From NCBI GenBank assembly GCA_017506865.1, contig JAFCMP010000516.1:558001-622000 (forward strand): a DNA stretch of 64,000 nucleotides, read 5' to 3'. The translations under genes were made by a program, and so were the position numbers. The DNA is from Tribonema minus (lineage: Eukaryota > Sar > Xanthophyceae > Tribonematales > Tribonemataceae). This document shows, one piece after another, positions 45,601-57,556 of the stretch (the stretch's first letter is position 1; each line of letters begins with the position of its first letter). The notes under the pieces were generated by a model that searched no databases, was not told the origin of the DNA, and saw nothing but the letters and a program-made list of their open reading frames with translations.

Positions 45601-48600
45601 CACTTGAGAACAGTTGTGCATATTGAGACGTTGCACTCAACATGATCTGTAGATGAGCATCGCATAAACACTGATGTGGGTGCTGGAGGGTGAAGCTAGC
45701 GGCGGAGGCTGCGGCGACGGCGACAGCGGCAGCAGGATGACTGTAGGTAGGAGAGTCACATTTGGTCGGTGCACATGAGTTCGCTTACGGCGGCGGCAAC
45801 AGAAGCGCTGATGGCGGAGGTAGTGGACTGAACTTCGCTGTGAAGTATTCATGAGCAACTGCATGTGTGTTGTTGCAGTTGAGCACGCGGTGACACAAGA
45901 TGTGACTGTCATATGGTGTAGCTTCGCTGCAATAGCTGTTCAGAGTTAATTTGTCCTCAGCACTAGCTGCATCAAAAACAATGATAAACAGTGATCAGGT
46001 CGTCCACTCATCATTGTGCGTGCATTCGATGGGCATCTGCATTTGAACATGTTGAACGCCTACAGTGTGACCACAAGGTCACACATCTCATATCCACCTG
46101 CTTGGAGCATATGCAGCAACTCTTGTTATTAGGTGGCTGAATGCTCACACTTGAGCTGCTGCCCTGCTTCTGTCCGCCTGCTGCAGACACCACACAACAG
46201 CAACAGCAGCAGCCGCTGCCGAAGCCGCCGCCACCCCCCCCCCTGCTGCTGCACAACCTTCTCACATCAGACGCGCCCTACGACCTTCAGGCGGCAGCCG
46301 CACTGATGCTGGACAGAGGCCTTGTGAGCGCAGCACTGACGGCGGCGCTCGCACGCAGCAGCAGCAGCAGCAGCAGTAGCAGCGGCACCAGCAGCAGCAA
46401 CGCCAATGGCGGCAGTGGCGGCGGCGGTGCCAGCGGCGGCGGCAGCGGCAACGGCGGCAGCAGCGCAGCAGTGCTGCGCTACGTGCTGCGGCGCGTCTTC
46501 GAGTGCACGGACGGCGCGCTCCGCCTGAGCGCTGCTGACGCTGCCGCCGTAACTGCCGCGGGGCACGGCTCGGCGCTGTTCGCCACCGGCGGCGCAGACT
46601 GCCTGGCGGCGCTGCCCGTAGCACTGCAGCTGCGCATTCTGCTGAGCGATGGCACGCTGCGGAGCGGCGCTGCAGCCGCGGATGTCGCGGGCGGCGCCGC
46701 GCGCTGCGACGCGCACCTGCGGCTGCTGTCGCTGCTGCCGCGGCTGTCGCAGGCGCAGTGCGTGATCGTCTGCGCGACCGTCGCGCGGCGGCTTGAGCTG
46801 CAGCAGCAGCAGCAGCGGCAGCAAACGGCGCTGCCGAATGGTTCACAGACGCTGCTGCCAGCCGTGGAGGTGGTCATCGCTGCTCTTCTCCACTGCGCGC
46901 ATGCCGCCGCGGCAGCAGCAGCAGCAGCAGCGGAGGGAGCGGCGGCAAATGAAGGCATCGCCGAGCTGCGCCAACTTCTGTGCCTCGGGGAGCCATGCTT
47001 AGTGGCTGTGTCCGCGCCTGCTGCTGCGGCGCAGTCTGCAGAACCTTCATCGTTCAGTACCTATGCCGGTCAAACGAACCAGGTCTTGCGCAAACACTGC
47101 CTCATACCAGTACCTCATGGTGAGGGCAGCAGCGGCTTTGACAATGGCAGCGGCGACGGCGGCGCCAGCATTAGCAGTGCCGCCGCCGCCAGCGCCAGCA
47201 GCGGCGGCGGCATTGACAGCGCCACGGTGAAATGTGCTGCAGCGGCGCAGCGGGCTGCGCTGGAGCTGGTGCGAGATCTAGGGTTAGGGTTTAGGGCGGG
47301 GCTGGACGTGTGCAGGCTGCTGCTGCTCGCTGTGGACCTGGGCAACTGGGCGGCTGCTGCAGGTCTGCTGGCAGCTGCAAGGCGACATGCAGAGGTAGGC
47401 ATGTTTATGGTCGGTGCATACGTACAGTGTGGCTCATTCTATAAGCCAGAGCCAAGCACGTGGCCGCTGCTGCAGGTCTGCTGGCAGCTGCGGGGCGACA
47501 TGCAGAGGTAGGCATGTATATGGTTGGTGCGTACAGTTTGAGTCATGGATCGTCCATAGGCCAGGGCGGAGGCCGAGGCACTGTATGTGTGTGTGAGGGG
47601 TGGACTGCGCGTTTTTGCTTGCACAAGCCGATGAGCTCTTCTAGTTCCTACAATTGTCAGCAGCAATTTGGAGTGTTGTCAACGATGGTCAGATCTGTCT
47701 GGGAGCTGTAAACAATTTGCAAGGTGTGTTGTCATGACCTTCATTCACAGCACTGAGGTAGGTAGAGAATTCGAAGTGGATTCAGAAAGCAAACGCTTTC
47801 ATGAAGAAGGGCGAGCATGCCGGTCATTTTTTTAATTTGAGTTTACCCATTTATGTTGTCTGGTGAAATCGTCAGCAGGTTTGCTATGCGCAAATCTTCA
47901 CGCTAATTCACACATCACAAAAGTAGGCAGCCCCACTTGTTGTTGATCCTGCATGAATGCTGTGGCAATGAGTGGGATCTCTGTCTCCTACACAGCCTCC
48001 GTTGGTCGCTCTAGCCCATTAAGGTCCATCGCACGTGTGTTCTCATTCCTGACATTAGCCCGAACTCGAGCCCTTCCCATCCTCAACATCGTTTGGTAGG
48101 TTTGTACGGAACCCCGCGCGCTCGCAGGCTGCCCTCATGCAGCTGTGCGGCGCCGCCTACCACCTGAGACACTAACCTAATTGTCTCCTCATCAGCTTGG
48201 TCTGATGACGCATCCTAAACTACTGTGTGCTGCTCGCAGGCTGCCCTCCGTCAGCTTGTCGGCACCGCCTACCAACTGACCCCAAGCCTCACCTCCACTC
48301 TGTCACCTCGTTGTCTGTGTTTGCGGCCTGTGTGCTGCTCATAGGCTGCCCTCATGCAGCTGTGCGGCCCCGCCTACTACCTAACCCTAACCCTCACCTC
48401 TACTTTGTCAACTTGGTATGTGTGTGCGTGCATTGTGTGCGCTGCTGGCAGGCTGTATGTGCCCTCATCCTGACCTCTCTCTGTGAATGTATACGCATTC
48501 CCTGCGCTGCTCACAGGCTGCCCTCATGCAGCTGCGCGGCGCCGCCTACTTCCTCAGCCCCGACGCCACCGTCGCATGCGTTCAGTCCATACTGCGCGGA

Positions 48601-49246
48601 ACGGCTGGCCAATGCAGCAGCACTCAACTCGCCATCAATCGCGGCAGCAGCGCTCTGCAGGAGGGCAGCACCGCTCAGCAGCAAGCGGCTGACCCCAGCG
48701 GCGCTGCGCAGGCTGACTACCACAGCGCTGCTCAGCAGGAGGCCAGCAGCAGCAGCAGCAGCAACAGCAGTGCTCAGCCAAGCGCTGGCCGAGACGCCGT
48801 CGCCGCGTGCCGCCACGTGGTGCGATGTCTGCGCGGCTACGCTGAGCGCGCATCGGCGACAGTGGAAGATTGGAAGCCGCTCGCAGCCGCACTGTGCCTG
48901 TGGCACCACTTCAATTTGCCTGCGCAGGAGCTACAGGTGCAGTGCTCTTACGGCTGCAAGGTTCCTGATTTCCTGACTCCCGAAAATTGTTCCTTGTGTG
49001 TTTGAGATCGCAATTTTCATTTGCAAAGGCAGCATTGTTGACAGTGTACTTCGATGTATCATCGTACATGGAGTGCATTTGCATCAACTGTCCTGACCTT
49101 TGGTGCTGCATCCTTGGTGGTCTCCACAAAGCGCGTTGTGCCCCTGCCATGCATATCTGTTGCTGTGTTACATACCTTGATCATTGCTGCCAAATTTAAC
49201 GTTCAAAAATCAACGTCTCATGAGTAAGTTACGAAGGTCATTGAGC

Positions 49247-49278
<32 letters not shown>

Positions 49279-50205
49279 ATCCCACCCCCGGTTCCTCGAC
49301 TGTTGGGTACTTCGAAGTATGAGGGGTGTACACGCAGAGTCCCAGTGCTTCGAAGAAGTATATACGGAGTTCATGTGCGCTCATGTGCGCTGCAGATCAT
49401 CCATGCTGCGCTCACTGCAGTAGAGTTGTACACATAAGTCAACAGCTACTGACTCAAGAGAGGGCAAGCCACCTTGCCTCAGGGTGCCTCGTTCATGTGC
49501 GATTCTGACTCTGTGCTTGGGACTACTGCATGCTGCCGCCCCGCTCAGCACCTGCAGCAGCTGTCTGAGGAGCTGATGGACAGCCGGCATCACGGCACGC
49601 AAATCACTGCTGCACTGGCAAGCCTCCTCTTTTCGGCGATGGCACGCGCGACACAGCACAGCAGCAGTGGCGCGTGCGCGTTTACGAGCAGCCAGATGGC
49701 GTGCGCGCAAGCGCTGCCGTTCGCGCCGCAGTTTCTGCTGCAGCTGCTGCGGCGAACACGCGGCGGCGGCCACATGGGCAGCAGCGCAGCACTGCCGCCA
49801 ACGTCCAGCGCCGATACCACTTCATTAGCATCAGTTCAGATGGCGGGCAGCGCTGCGCCGCAACTGCAGCCTCTACTTAGGCCAGCGCAAATTGACATCA
49901 GCCCCTCGAGGGGTGAACGCGTTACTGGGGAAGGCTGGGTGGCGTTCTTGTGCGGCCACCGTTTCAGCAACGCGGAGCTGCGTGACATCGTTCTGCCGGC
50001 GACGGAGAAGGAGCTGCAGAGCAGCGCTCAGCAATGGCCGGTGGTCGCCGCTGTGTGGCGGAAGCAGTACACGCGCGGCGACGGGCTGAGCCCTGCTGCG
50101 TGCCCGCGCTGCACTCTCAGGGTCGTGCAGAGCATGCGCGTGCGGAGCTCGGATGGTGGATTGCCTGGCCGCGGTGGTGCGGATTTGTACAGTGCCGCGA
50201 CGTAG
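42696..50205 (+). CDS. 1591-aa beta-propeller/alpha-solenoid-like protein with C-terminal Cys/His motif
   Basis: Exons 42696-44811, 45210-45584, 46187-47394, 48517-48936 and 49549-50205 close in frame to 1591 residues. Residues 1-110 are basic and then Ser/Thr-rich. Residues ~110-700 contain spaced beta-strand blocks (CILVLSSNAALHLLAI; AVSRNGAQLQIFAAS; GEALVWAEA), suggesting a WD-like propeller interrupted by Ala/Pro/Gln linkers. The middle and C-terminal parts are helical (LLAQARRLHEAGKRYQAVELL; LDVCRLLLLAVDLGNWAAAAGLL). The end carries FLCGHRF (~1508) and ACPRC (~1558), a possible zinc site. This architecture recalls coat or tethering proteins of the HOPS/CORVET or BLOC type, but no family is identified. 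Low-complexity Ala/Gly/Gln runs are frequent. Copies of its exon edges lie in three of its four introns. Confidence 0.75.
45038..45100 (+). repeat. Decayed copy of the 5' edge of exon 2 of the 1591-aa gene
   Basis: tgtgtaccaat-- then cgcaggcaaagtct-gc-gtc-ccccccatg copies 45178-45236, including the acceptor, 140 bases upstream of the true exon. It lacks the rest of the exon. Confidence 0.8.
47278..47298 (+). repeat. Telomere-like TAGGG tract inside an exon
   Basis: ctagggttagggtttagggc lies in coding sequence of the 1591-aa gene and is translated as LGLGFR. Confidence 0.85.
47351..47575 (+). repeat. Tandem copy of the 3' edge of exon 3 of the 1591-aa gene
   Basis: gctgctgcaggtctgctggc plus 24 further bases up to the donor gtaggcatgt occurs at 47353-47405 and again at about 47465-47516. 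About 60 bases of downstream intron are also copied. The period is about 112 bases. Both copies retain a usable-looking donor. Confidence 0.9.
48120..48535 (+). repeat. Four decayed copies of the 5' edge of exon 4 of the 1591-aa gene
   Basis: The start of the true exon at 48517 (tcacag|gctgccctcatgcagctg) recurs upstream at about 48126, 48239, 48344 and 48449, spacing 105-113 bases, each with an AG acceptor. The two inner sites are the most degraded or altered. Copies 1 and 3 also keep ggcgccgcctac-like exon sequence and then run into stops; copy 3 leads into a ctaaccctaaccc tract. Confidence 0.9.
49246..49275. repeat. Poly-C tract (30 bases)
   Basis: An uninterrupted homopolymer in the last intron of the 1591-aa gene. 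Confidence 0.95.
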
Positions 50206-51899
50206 GTAGGCAGTAATGTTGACACCCGCTCCCCTGGGGCTATAGCATAGATTGCTAGCTTTGGCACCAGCTAGCAGCTGAGAAAGACAAGAGAAGCACC
50301 AGGTATCGCACCAATGGTGCACGCGCCAGGACGCACTGGACTTGCACTAAATAATATACAGGATGTCTGAACAAATGCTCATTGATGATTTCCGTGTGTG
50401 TCTCAGTGCCCAGCGTGCGTCCATGAAGTATGTATTTCAAGGGGGGTATCAACTTCTTGAAATTTTGCACAACAGTGTGGCTTGGTCCTACTAGAAGTGC
50501 AAAGCCCTGCAGCCCAGTCAATGGGTACGCCACATGTGCCAGCATCTCCGCTCTGGGTGCCGATGACTGCATGACATGATGCACGTGCTGCGTTCGTTGT
50601 TGGGCTGGTTGCATGGAAGAGCGCCACGCATGGTCGTGATCTCTGCGAGTCTTTAGCAAGGCACGGTGTCGTACAAGCAGATGGCACGCACACATGTGCC
50701 ACGTGGCTTGGCCCAACCGCAACAATCCGAGTGTTTGGAGTTCATACTTGTAGCTGATGCAACAGGACTATGTGACTCAGAATGCCTTGGTACCAAGACG
50801 TGAGTTTGAGCAGGTGATCTGTAGCACAACCATTTGACAATCAATTTGACATCATTCAGCAGTTGCTGTACGCTGCAACAATGCAGCTAGTCATTGGAAA
50901 AACATGTATGTTGCCCAGTAAGTAGTGGGAAGCTTCATCAGCCTCTGAATTGCACACGCTTTTGAGAAAAACAAGAAAATACCACATTCTAATCCGCTGC
51001 AACAAGTTGCCATGCATGTGATCATTCCCTTTTCACTGCACTCCTATGGCTGAGGCATTTGTCATGCCAGTCACACACGAGCAAAACAGCACACAACAAC
51101 ATGAGCTTCACACAGCGTTTGAGGTCATGGATTGCATTTATTGACATCTGGACAGACACTGTGTATGGCACAGGCAAGCACAATACTCGAGCACCATGCG
51201 CTGGTGTTGCATACGCACTAGATGAAGCGGGCCCGATGTATGCTCAATAAAGGCTCCAGCACCAGAGCAGTCATGCACAAATGTCATCTGCTTGCACAGC
51301 AGGCGCTACTGTGCAAATTCCCACATGCCATCCGGCTGCATATCATATGCACAACAGCCGGCGCTTTGTGCATGTAAATGAAAGCGCACATGTACAACGC
51401 TATACTCTCTCTTTGTGTGCGCGCGTGTGTGTTTTTTGTGTGTGTACACCACTATTGCCTGGCCGATTGACGCCACTCTCTAATTTTGATGCATCTTGAT
51501 CCAGGAGTGTTGCCTGTGACAAGTGGCACTGCCTGTGTGTTTATGTGCCTGTATCAGGCTTCAGTGCACCGCTTCTCATGACTGCAGTGCAAAACTGCAC
51601 AAACCCTCACGGCGGCTGCTGTGCAGCGCTTGAGCACTGCTCAAGCACTTGTGTCGTACTCGAGTGGAGGTCATGGCCCCCTCTCGCACACAAATTTGTA
51701 TGAGCATGCATGGCGTGCCATGGCGCTCAGCATATAGGCTGCCCTGTGCTCTGCTTTGCCTTGGCAAACTCGATTCTCGCTGATACCTCCGCCTTCAGAT
51801 GATCTTTTCAACTGGCGCGGGGGCAGCACACTTTGCCTACTTCAAGTGCATACCGTACTGACTTCAAGTGCATACATCAAGGCGTCCCATATGGCTCAC
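50206..51899. other. Convergent intergenic region
   Basis: Between the 1591-aa gene and the cupredoxin gene. Codon-like composition is absent and no exons with matching borders are seen. A GTGTGT-rich stretch lies at 51415-51445. Confidence 0.5.
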
Positions 51900-54157
51900 T
51901 TACATCCCCTTCTTCACGACGGCCACCACGTGCATCATATCGTCCACGCAGTGATCTGCAACCGCGCATGCGTACGCATGCATGCCCGTCGGCAGCGGAT
52001 CAGTTGTATATGTGGGGACAGACCCGCCAGTAGCCGCAATCTCATCGCTGTTCGGTGGGTACAGCTGGGTCGCTCCATTGAAGTTGCACACGTCAACTGT
52101 CACAGAAACGGGTGGGAGTTGAAATTGCGGTCAGGCCTATTCTTGGCCAATGGCGTTACCATGGACAAGGGACAAAGTTCCAGGCTTCAAGCCGTGCGTA
52201 GTTCAGCATTCAATACGTGTGCACGCGCAAAAACTGAGCTAGCAGTACTGAGCAACTGTTTGCTGGGGAGCGGCAACAGCAGTGCCAGGACACTAAGAGT
52301 TCCTGCTTCATCTGGTACGGGCAATTTCAAGCAGCTCATGTTATGCATGCGATTGCTTCTGCTTTGAAGTATGATAGACTCAAGCTTCTACAAATATAGG
52401 AGGAATGGTGCTTCTAAGTACATTTATAGGAGGAATGGTGCTTTTAAGTACATCTAAGTACTTATACAATTATAGGAGGAATGGTGTTCCTAAGTACAGC
52501 TACAGCATGTCCAGGAACTGTTGTGGATCAGGTGCATGGTGCTGGTTTTTTTTCTAAGCCTGCCCTTTACGCTGCCCTAGGAGCAGAGCTGCAGAATCAG
52601 TACTTGACAAGAAACGATAGGACAGTGTCTTAAGGCAAAATATGAATTTGGGCTGTATCAAGAAACTGTCAAGTGCGCAGGAGCAAGCTCCTGATGAATG
52701 TTGCTAGGGCTATAATACCGGAATGCATACATATACTCTACAAAGCTTTGAAGTCAATTGGGAAACTTGTGACTGCCAGCACAGAATGGCATGTTCAGCT
52801 GACGCATATGACTGCATTTGGCAGTTGTTCTGTGAATCACTGTGCCTGCATTTTGTGCTGTCATGCTGTCAGACTGGCACTTCTGACTTTGTCTCACTTC
52901 AACATTAAGCGCAGCATCGCTCAAGCCATGGCATAAATGGAGTTTAATGGTATTTGTGCCGCAGCGCTATGAAGACGCTTCATGACGACCAACAGGCCAA
53001 AACATTAAACTACAGAAGGAGCCACACAAGGAACCATTCTTAGCAAACTTGTGTCATCTCAGTGCCTCCCATGTTAAGCGCTGTTCAAGTTCTGTCACTT
53101 TTTCTTCTTGACAAACCAGAGAATGGCCCCTGTAGTTTATGCCCTGTGGCCTTTTGGAGTCAATGTACTTTATTGCAAATTTGTATGATGAACCAGGATG
53201 GCCTACTGATACATACAAAATGTTTCATACTACATACACATATGTTTCACCCGCAGGCTCTAGCGCGTTATGCATGCCGTACCTGGGCTGACTTGGTAGA
53301 TGCTGTGGGAGGTGCTGTCCGTATACTTGAATTTGATCTTGTCGCCCTGAAGTAGATCGAGCGTCGGTTGAAGCGAGCCGAAGAGGTACCAGGGCTGAAT
53401 CAGTGTTATCACTGCAATGGCAAGAGCAACGGCAATTCGTTCTGCGAATCACTCACATGAGAACTCATTCAAATGGTGGTGACAATACGTTGGGTGCCAC
53501 TGTGCTCGGCCCTTGCCTCATTCTGCTAACCATCGGCAGTGCCCATCCAATGGTGGCTCAAGGCTGTTGTTTCACAAATTTTCACAAGTGAACCAAATTG
53601 GCCAGGATGCTTGACCAATATGATGGCTTTTGCTACACAAGCATCACCTTGCCGCAGTAATCAGAGCGCTCATTCATTCATAAGCCAGGCTTAGCGAGCA
53701 GTGGAACTGTGTGAACTGCTTACCGCAGCGTCCGCCTTGCAGAGAGTAGGCCCTGGTGGGCTCAGTATCGGACGGCGGTTCATCGGGGACGCATCTCGTG
53801 CACGCACTGCCATCAGAATTGCACTGCTGGCACCCCCTGTACTTGGTTGTGCATGCGACGAGGCGACGCGCTCCGGCTGTCACCTGCGGAGCATCAAACA
53901 GATATACACGGTCCCGTTTGTACTCAAGCTCACATTGGTATGACTCTTTATGATATTTGAGAGTCATAATAACGCAATCAGGAGTGCGTACAAGGGGGAA
54001 GAAGCAGTATGGAAGAGCTGCCCCCGAACGAGCGCTGCGCACAACGGGAAACAACTGATGCGCGCCGATGAACGCACCGCGACTGGGCAAATACAGTTGC
54101 AAGTAAGGTACAAAGCACCGCCGCCGTGATTTTCTTCGCCGTCAGTGTCTTCAGCAT
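51900..54157 (-). CDS. Secreted or anchored cupredoxin with short Cys-rich module
   Basis: Exons 54157-54078, 53836-53724, 53441-53283 and 52096-51900 join in frame to 182 residues. Residues 1-24 (KKITAAVLCTLLATVFA) are a signal peptide. Residues ~27-64 form a Cys-rich module (GCQQCNSDGSACTRC ... GGRC) of the EGF/VSP-like kind. A hydrophobic stretch (RIAVALAIAVITLI) follows; it could be a membrane span or the first strand of the next domain. Residues ~80-182 are a plastocyanin-like cupredoxin: GDKIKFKYTDSTSHSIYQV, VCNFNGATQLY, then HAYACAVADHCVDDMMHVVAV. The Cys, His and Met of the C-terminal loop and the upstream His would be candidate type 1 copper ligands. It probably acts outside the cell or at its surface in electron transfer or copper binding. 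It is divergently paired with the WDR5 gene, 120 bases away. Confidence 0.8.
52394..52498 (+). repeat. Three-copy tandem repeat
   Basis: tataggaggaatggtg followed by cttctaagtaca-like sequence occurs three times, at about 52395, 52425 and 52471, in an intron of the cupredoxin gene. Confidence 0.9.
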
Positions 54158-54277
54158 CTTTGCAGAACTCCAGATCCAAAAATTAACTTCAATCGGGACT
54201 TCAACAGTGTCGATCGCATTTCTGCCTGGCGCGTGCCGCATACCGTGTACAGGGAAGGATAGGCGGAAAAGTATCTG
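54158..54277. promoter_or_regulatory. Bidirectional promoter region, cupredoxin/WDR5
   Basis: Only 120 bases separate the two start codons of divergently transcribed genes, so both 5' leaders and core promoters must lie here or overlap the coding starts. No TATA box is evident. Confidence 0.6.
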
Positions 54278-57200
54278 ATGCAACCTTCTACTCGTCCCAA
54301 CTACGTGCTGAAGCACACAATCGCCGACCATGATCGCGCCCTCTCCAGCGTGAAGTTCAGCCCGAATGGCGACCTGCTGGCGAGTGCCTGTAAGCTACAC
54401 ACCGCCAACTCTTGCAGCCTGTTGTCATATGCAAGCTCGATACTGATGATTTGCATCCTTACTTCTGTTGATTGCTGTAATCGCACCGAACTGTGCATGC
54501 CAAGTCTGCTGTGTTTGGTGTGTCTGATGATCGATAGATGTCCTGATTCAATCCTTTTTCCTTTTCTGTCTGAAGCGTGTTCTCGGCTGCGCCGACTCAA
54601 GAGTTGCTTAGCGACTGAATCTGCATTTGCCAATCGCATTGCAGCCGCGGACCTCACGGTGCGCCTGTACAGCTGGGATGGCGTTTTCAAGGCGAGCTTG
54701 AATGGGCATACACAGGGGATCAGCGATGTGGCATGGACACAGGACTCTCGCTATGTGGCCACAGCCAGTGACGATAAATTGCTCAAAGTGTGGGATGTGG
54801 AGACGGTGAGTGTTCTCGGCGCACTAGCTTGGTAGCAGACCTACGTGGTGCAGCATCTGGACATCTGAAGTGCGCACCTGCGCACTTGATTCAGCACAAC
54901 AATAACGCAGATTTCAATTTGGAATTACAACAACAGTTAAATTTCCATTGCTGCACAGGCCGTGCATGCAAGGCGGCAGAGCAGCAGCCTAGCTGCTGTG
55001 CCTGCCGCACTGACGCCAGCTAAAGCGCTAGAGGTAATTTATTATCTGTGCACAAATGGGTGCCCCGCATACAGCCTTATAAGCTTGCCGATAAGATCAG
55101 TGTATACTTCACAAGTGAGCATGCTTCAAATCTCTGGTCACACACAAAGTACCAGATGATTTTTCAGGTTTTTGTCTTGGTGGCTGGCTAATCTAACACC
55201 GTCTCAGCACTTATCACAGCCAGGGCAAGCTGCATAGCAGCGGCCACAACAACATCATGCGATTTATCATGTTGTCTTTTTGCACGGGCCACATAATATA
55301 TATATAGCTCTGGAAAAGAAAAGCAGGTGCTGCCTTTTCTCGCAGCGTGCAATTTAGTCATCGGTCGTTGGGCCTGTGAGAGGATCTCCATTCGCGCTGC
55401 AAAACCGACAATGCAAACACCGTTGATGCTGCCGCAAATTCATGATACGGGCGTAGCACATGCAACAGTGCGTGCGCCTCTTTACAGCCCCGGAAGCTGT
55501 CTTGCATTGCGCTCTTGTGGCACAATTGTCGAATGCTCTATCACGTAGGCCTGGTCAATCAGATTATATTGATGCCATCCAGCACACCGAACACAATCAT
55601 TCAATTTGATGACACTACTGTAGTCACTTAGAAAATCTACTACCGTTGGGCGAAACAAGTTCAGTTTCACAAGTCACCGTCGAGTGATGGCATTCGTCAC
55701 CGCTCAGGTCACGTGCCTACCAGCACTTTGCCTCTGGCAGTGACGTTGTCATGATGTGTGCACTGGCAGTACCTCATAATAGGTGTGGTCTGCGCCCTGA
55801 GACCGACTGCTGCCAGCGACTGCCGCCACGATTGCCACCACTGCACCTCTTACGCAACTTCAACTGCTGGCGCTCGTACTCAGAAGGAAAAGTCTGCCAG
55901 TTCAAGTGTATTGAGGCCTGTGGTAAATTATGTAGCGACTGGACAAGTTGAAGCATCCTTTGTTCAATGCCTGTGGACACTAGTGCAGCAGGATCATAAT
56001 TCATGAGGTGCTATATGGGCAGTCTTGTCACGATGTCACAATCGTTCCCACCGCCTTGACAGCCAAGCGCCCAACGCAACCACGCGTCTTTAACTTCAAC
56101 TTTAAGAAATCGCCACTCTTGTCGCAACTCATTGTCGCTGCCACTCACATGACGCTGCCTGGACAGCAAATGCGTGCAAGGACACCATCAACTTCAACCT
56201 TAAAACTTCAAGCGCTCACGCCAGCAAATGCGCACGTGTCAATAACTTGGTGTTCAGCACACATGTGCGTCACATACGACAAGATAGAGTGCATCCATCT
56301 GGGAGGCCATAGCTGAGGGGTACACAGGTGCTCCCACTACAGCAATCTGGGAAACATGTACTTGAAGTATGACCGTTTTTAACTGTGATCCTTGACATGC
56401 GCAACTCAATGACATTTTATAGCCGGCTCATACCTATCAAAGGGCCTCTTGGCTGCTGAGCATCACCAGATCAGCGCCCTACTCACCACAGCCGCCGCGC
56501 CGCCACCGCCATCGCCTCACAGGGGCAGTGCCTTCACAGCTACGCAGGGCACAGTCACCACGTCTTCTGCTGCAACTTTGACATGCGCGGATCAGCGATG
56601 CTGGTCTCCGGCTCATACGACGAGCACGTGAAGGTGTGGGACGTAAGGCACGCGAAGGAAGTTCGCACGCTGGCAAGTCACTCCGATCCCGTGACCGCCG
56701 CGGACTTCAACTTGGACGGCAGCTGCATCGTGTCTGCGAGCCACGACGGCCTGATTCGCATCTGGGACACGACGACGGGCAACTGTCTCAAGACGATTTT
56801 CGCGGAGGGGAACCCCGCTGTCTGGTGAGCGCTGCTGCCTTTGTGTACTGCTGGTGGACTTGTTCGTACTGCTGCTTGTACTGTATGTTGCTTGTACTGT
56901 GACTGTGCTCACTTTTCGAGGCTTGGAGAATCAACATGAGAGTTTCAGGGAGGTGTCTTGGTTGATGAACTCATCAACTTCATTGAAGTGACTCATTGGC
57001 CCTGGCAATATCAAGGCTATCCTGTATTGACCAGTCTGCTAGCTCATTGCCTGCCTCGCTTTATGTGAACGCCAGCGTCTGATGTCTATAGCCTACACCT
57101 CCGCCCCCTGCATGCAACATGACGCGCAGTGGCACCACACTCCAATCTGAATTACTTCACAGGAGGTCAAGGTGTATGCCTTGCGCTAAGCCTGCAACAC

Positions 57201-57525
57201 ATACCCCAATATCTGTCACGGTATAGGCAACGTAAGGAGCACATTGCAGAGGGATGCTGGCCTATTATAGCCCAACAGATCCCTTCGGAGGTAATTCAAT
57301 GCTCGCTTGCCTCATGTGTGTACCCTCTACTTTCTCTGATGGATCCCGCAGTCATACATCAGCACACTCACACCAAAACGCCTTCATCCTCGCCACCCCC
57401 TGTACCGCTGCACACCGTTTGAGTGGTTGCCACTTTTTTAACATGAATCTGAAGCTCGCTCAGCGCTGCGCTGACCCCCCCCCCCCCCCCTAACCCTACC
57501 CCTAACCCTTACCCCCCTAACCCTC

Positions 57526-57556
<31 letters not shown>

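Noticed and set aside
46262..46958. Reverse Ala/Arg/Cys-rich frames
   Set aside because: Shadows of exon 3 of the 1591-aa gene, made of complemented GCN and AGC repeats.
48120..48535. Repeat ladder as a CRISPR-like array
   Set aside because: The repeats are decayed copies of an exon start with splice sites, the spacing is loose, and the setting is an intron of a eukaryotic gene.
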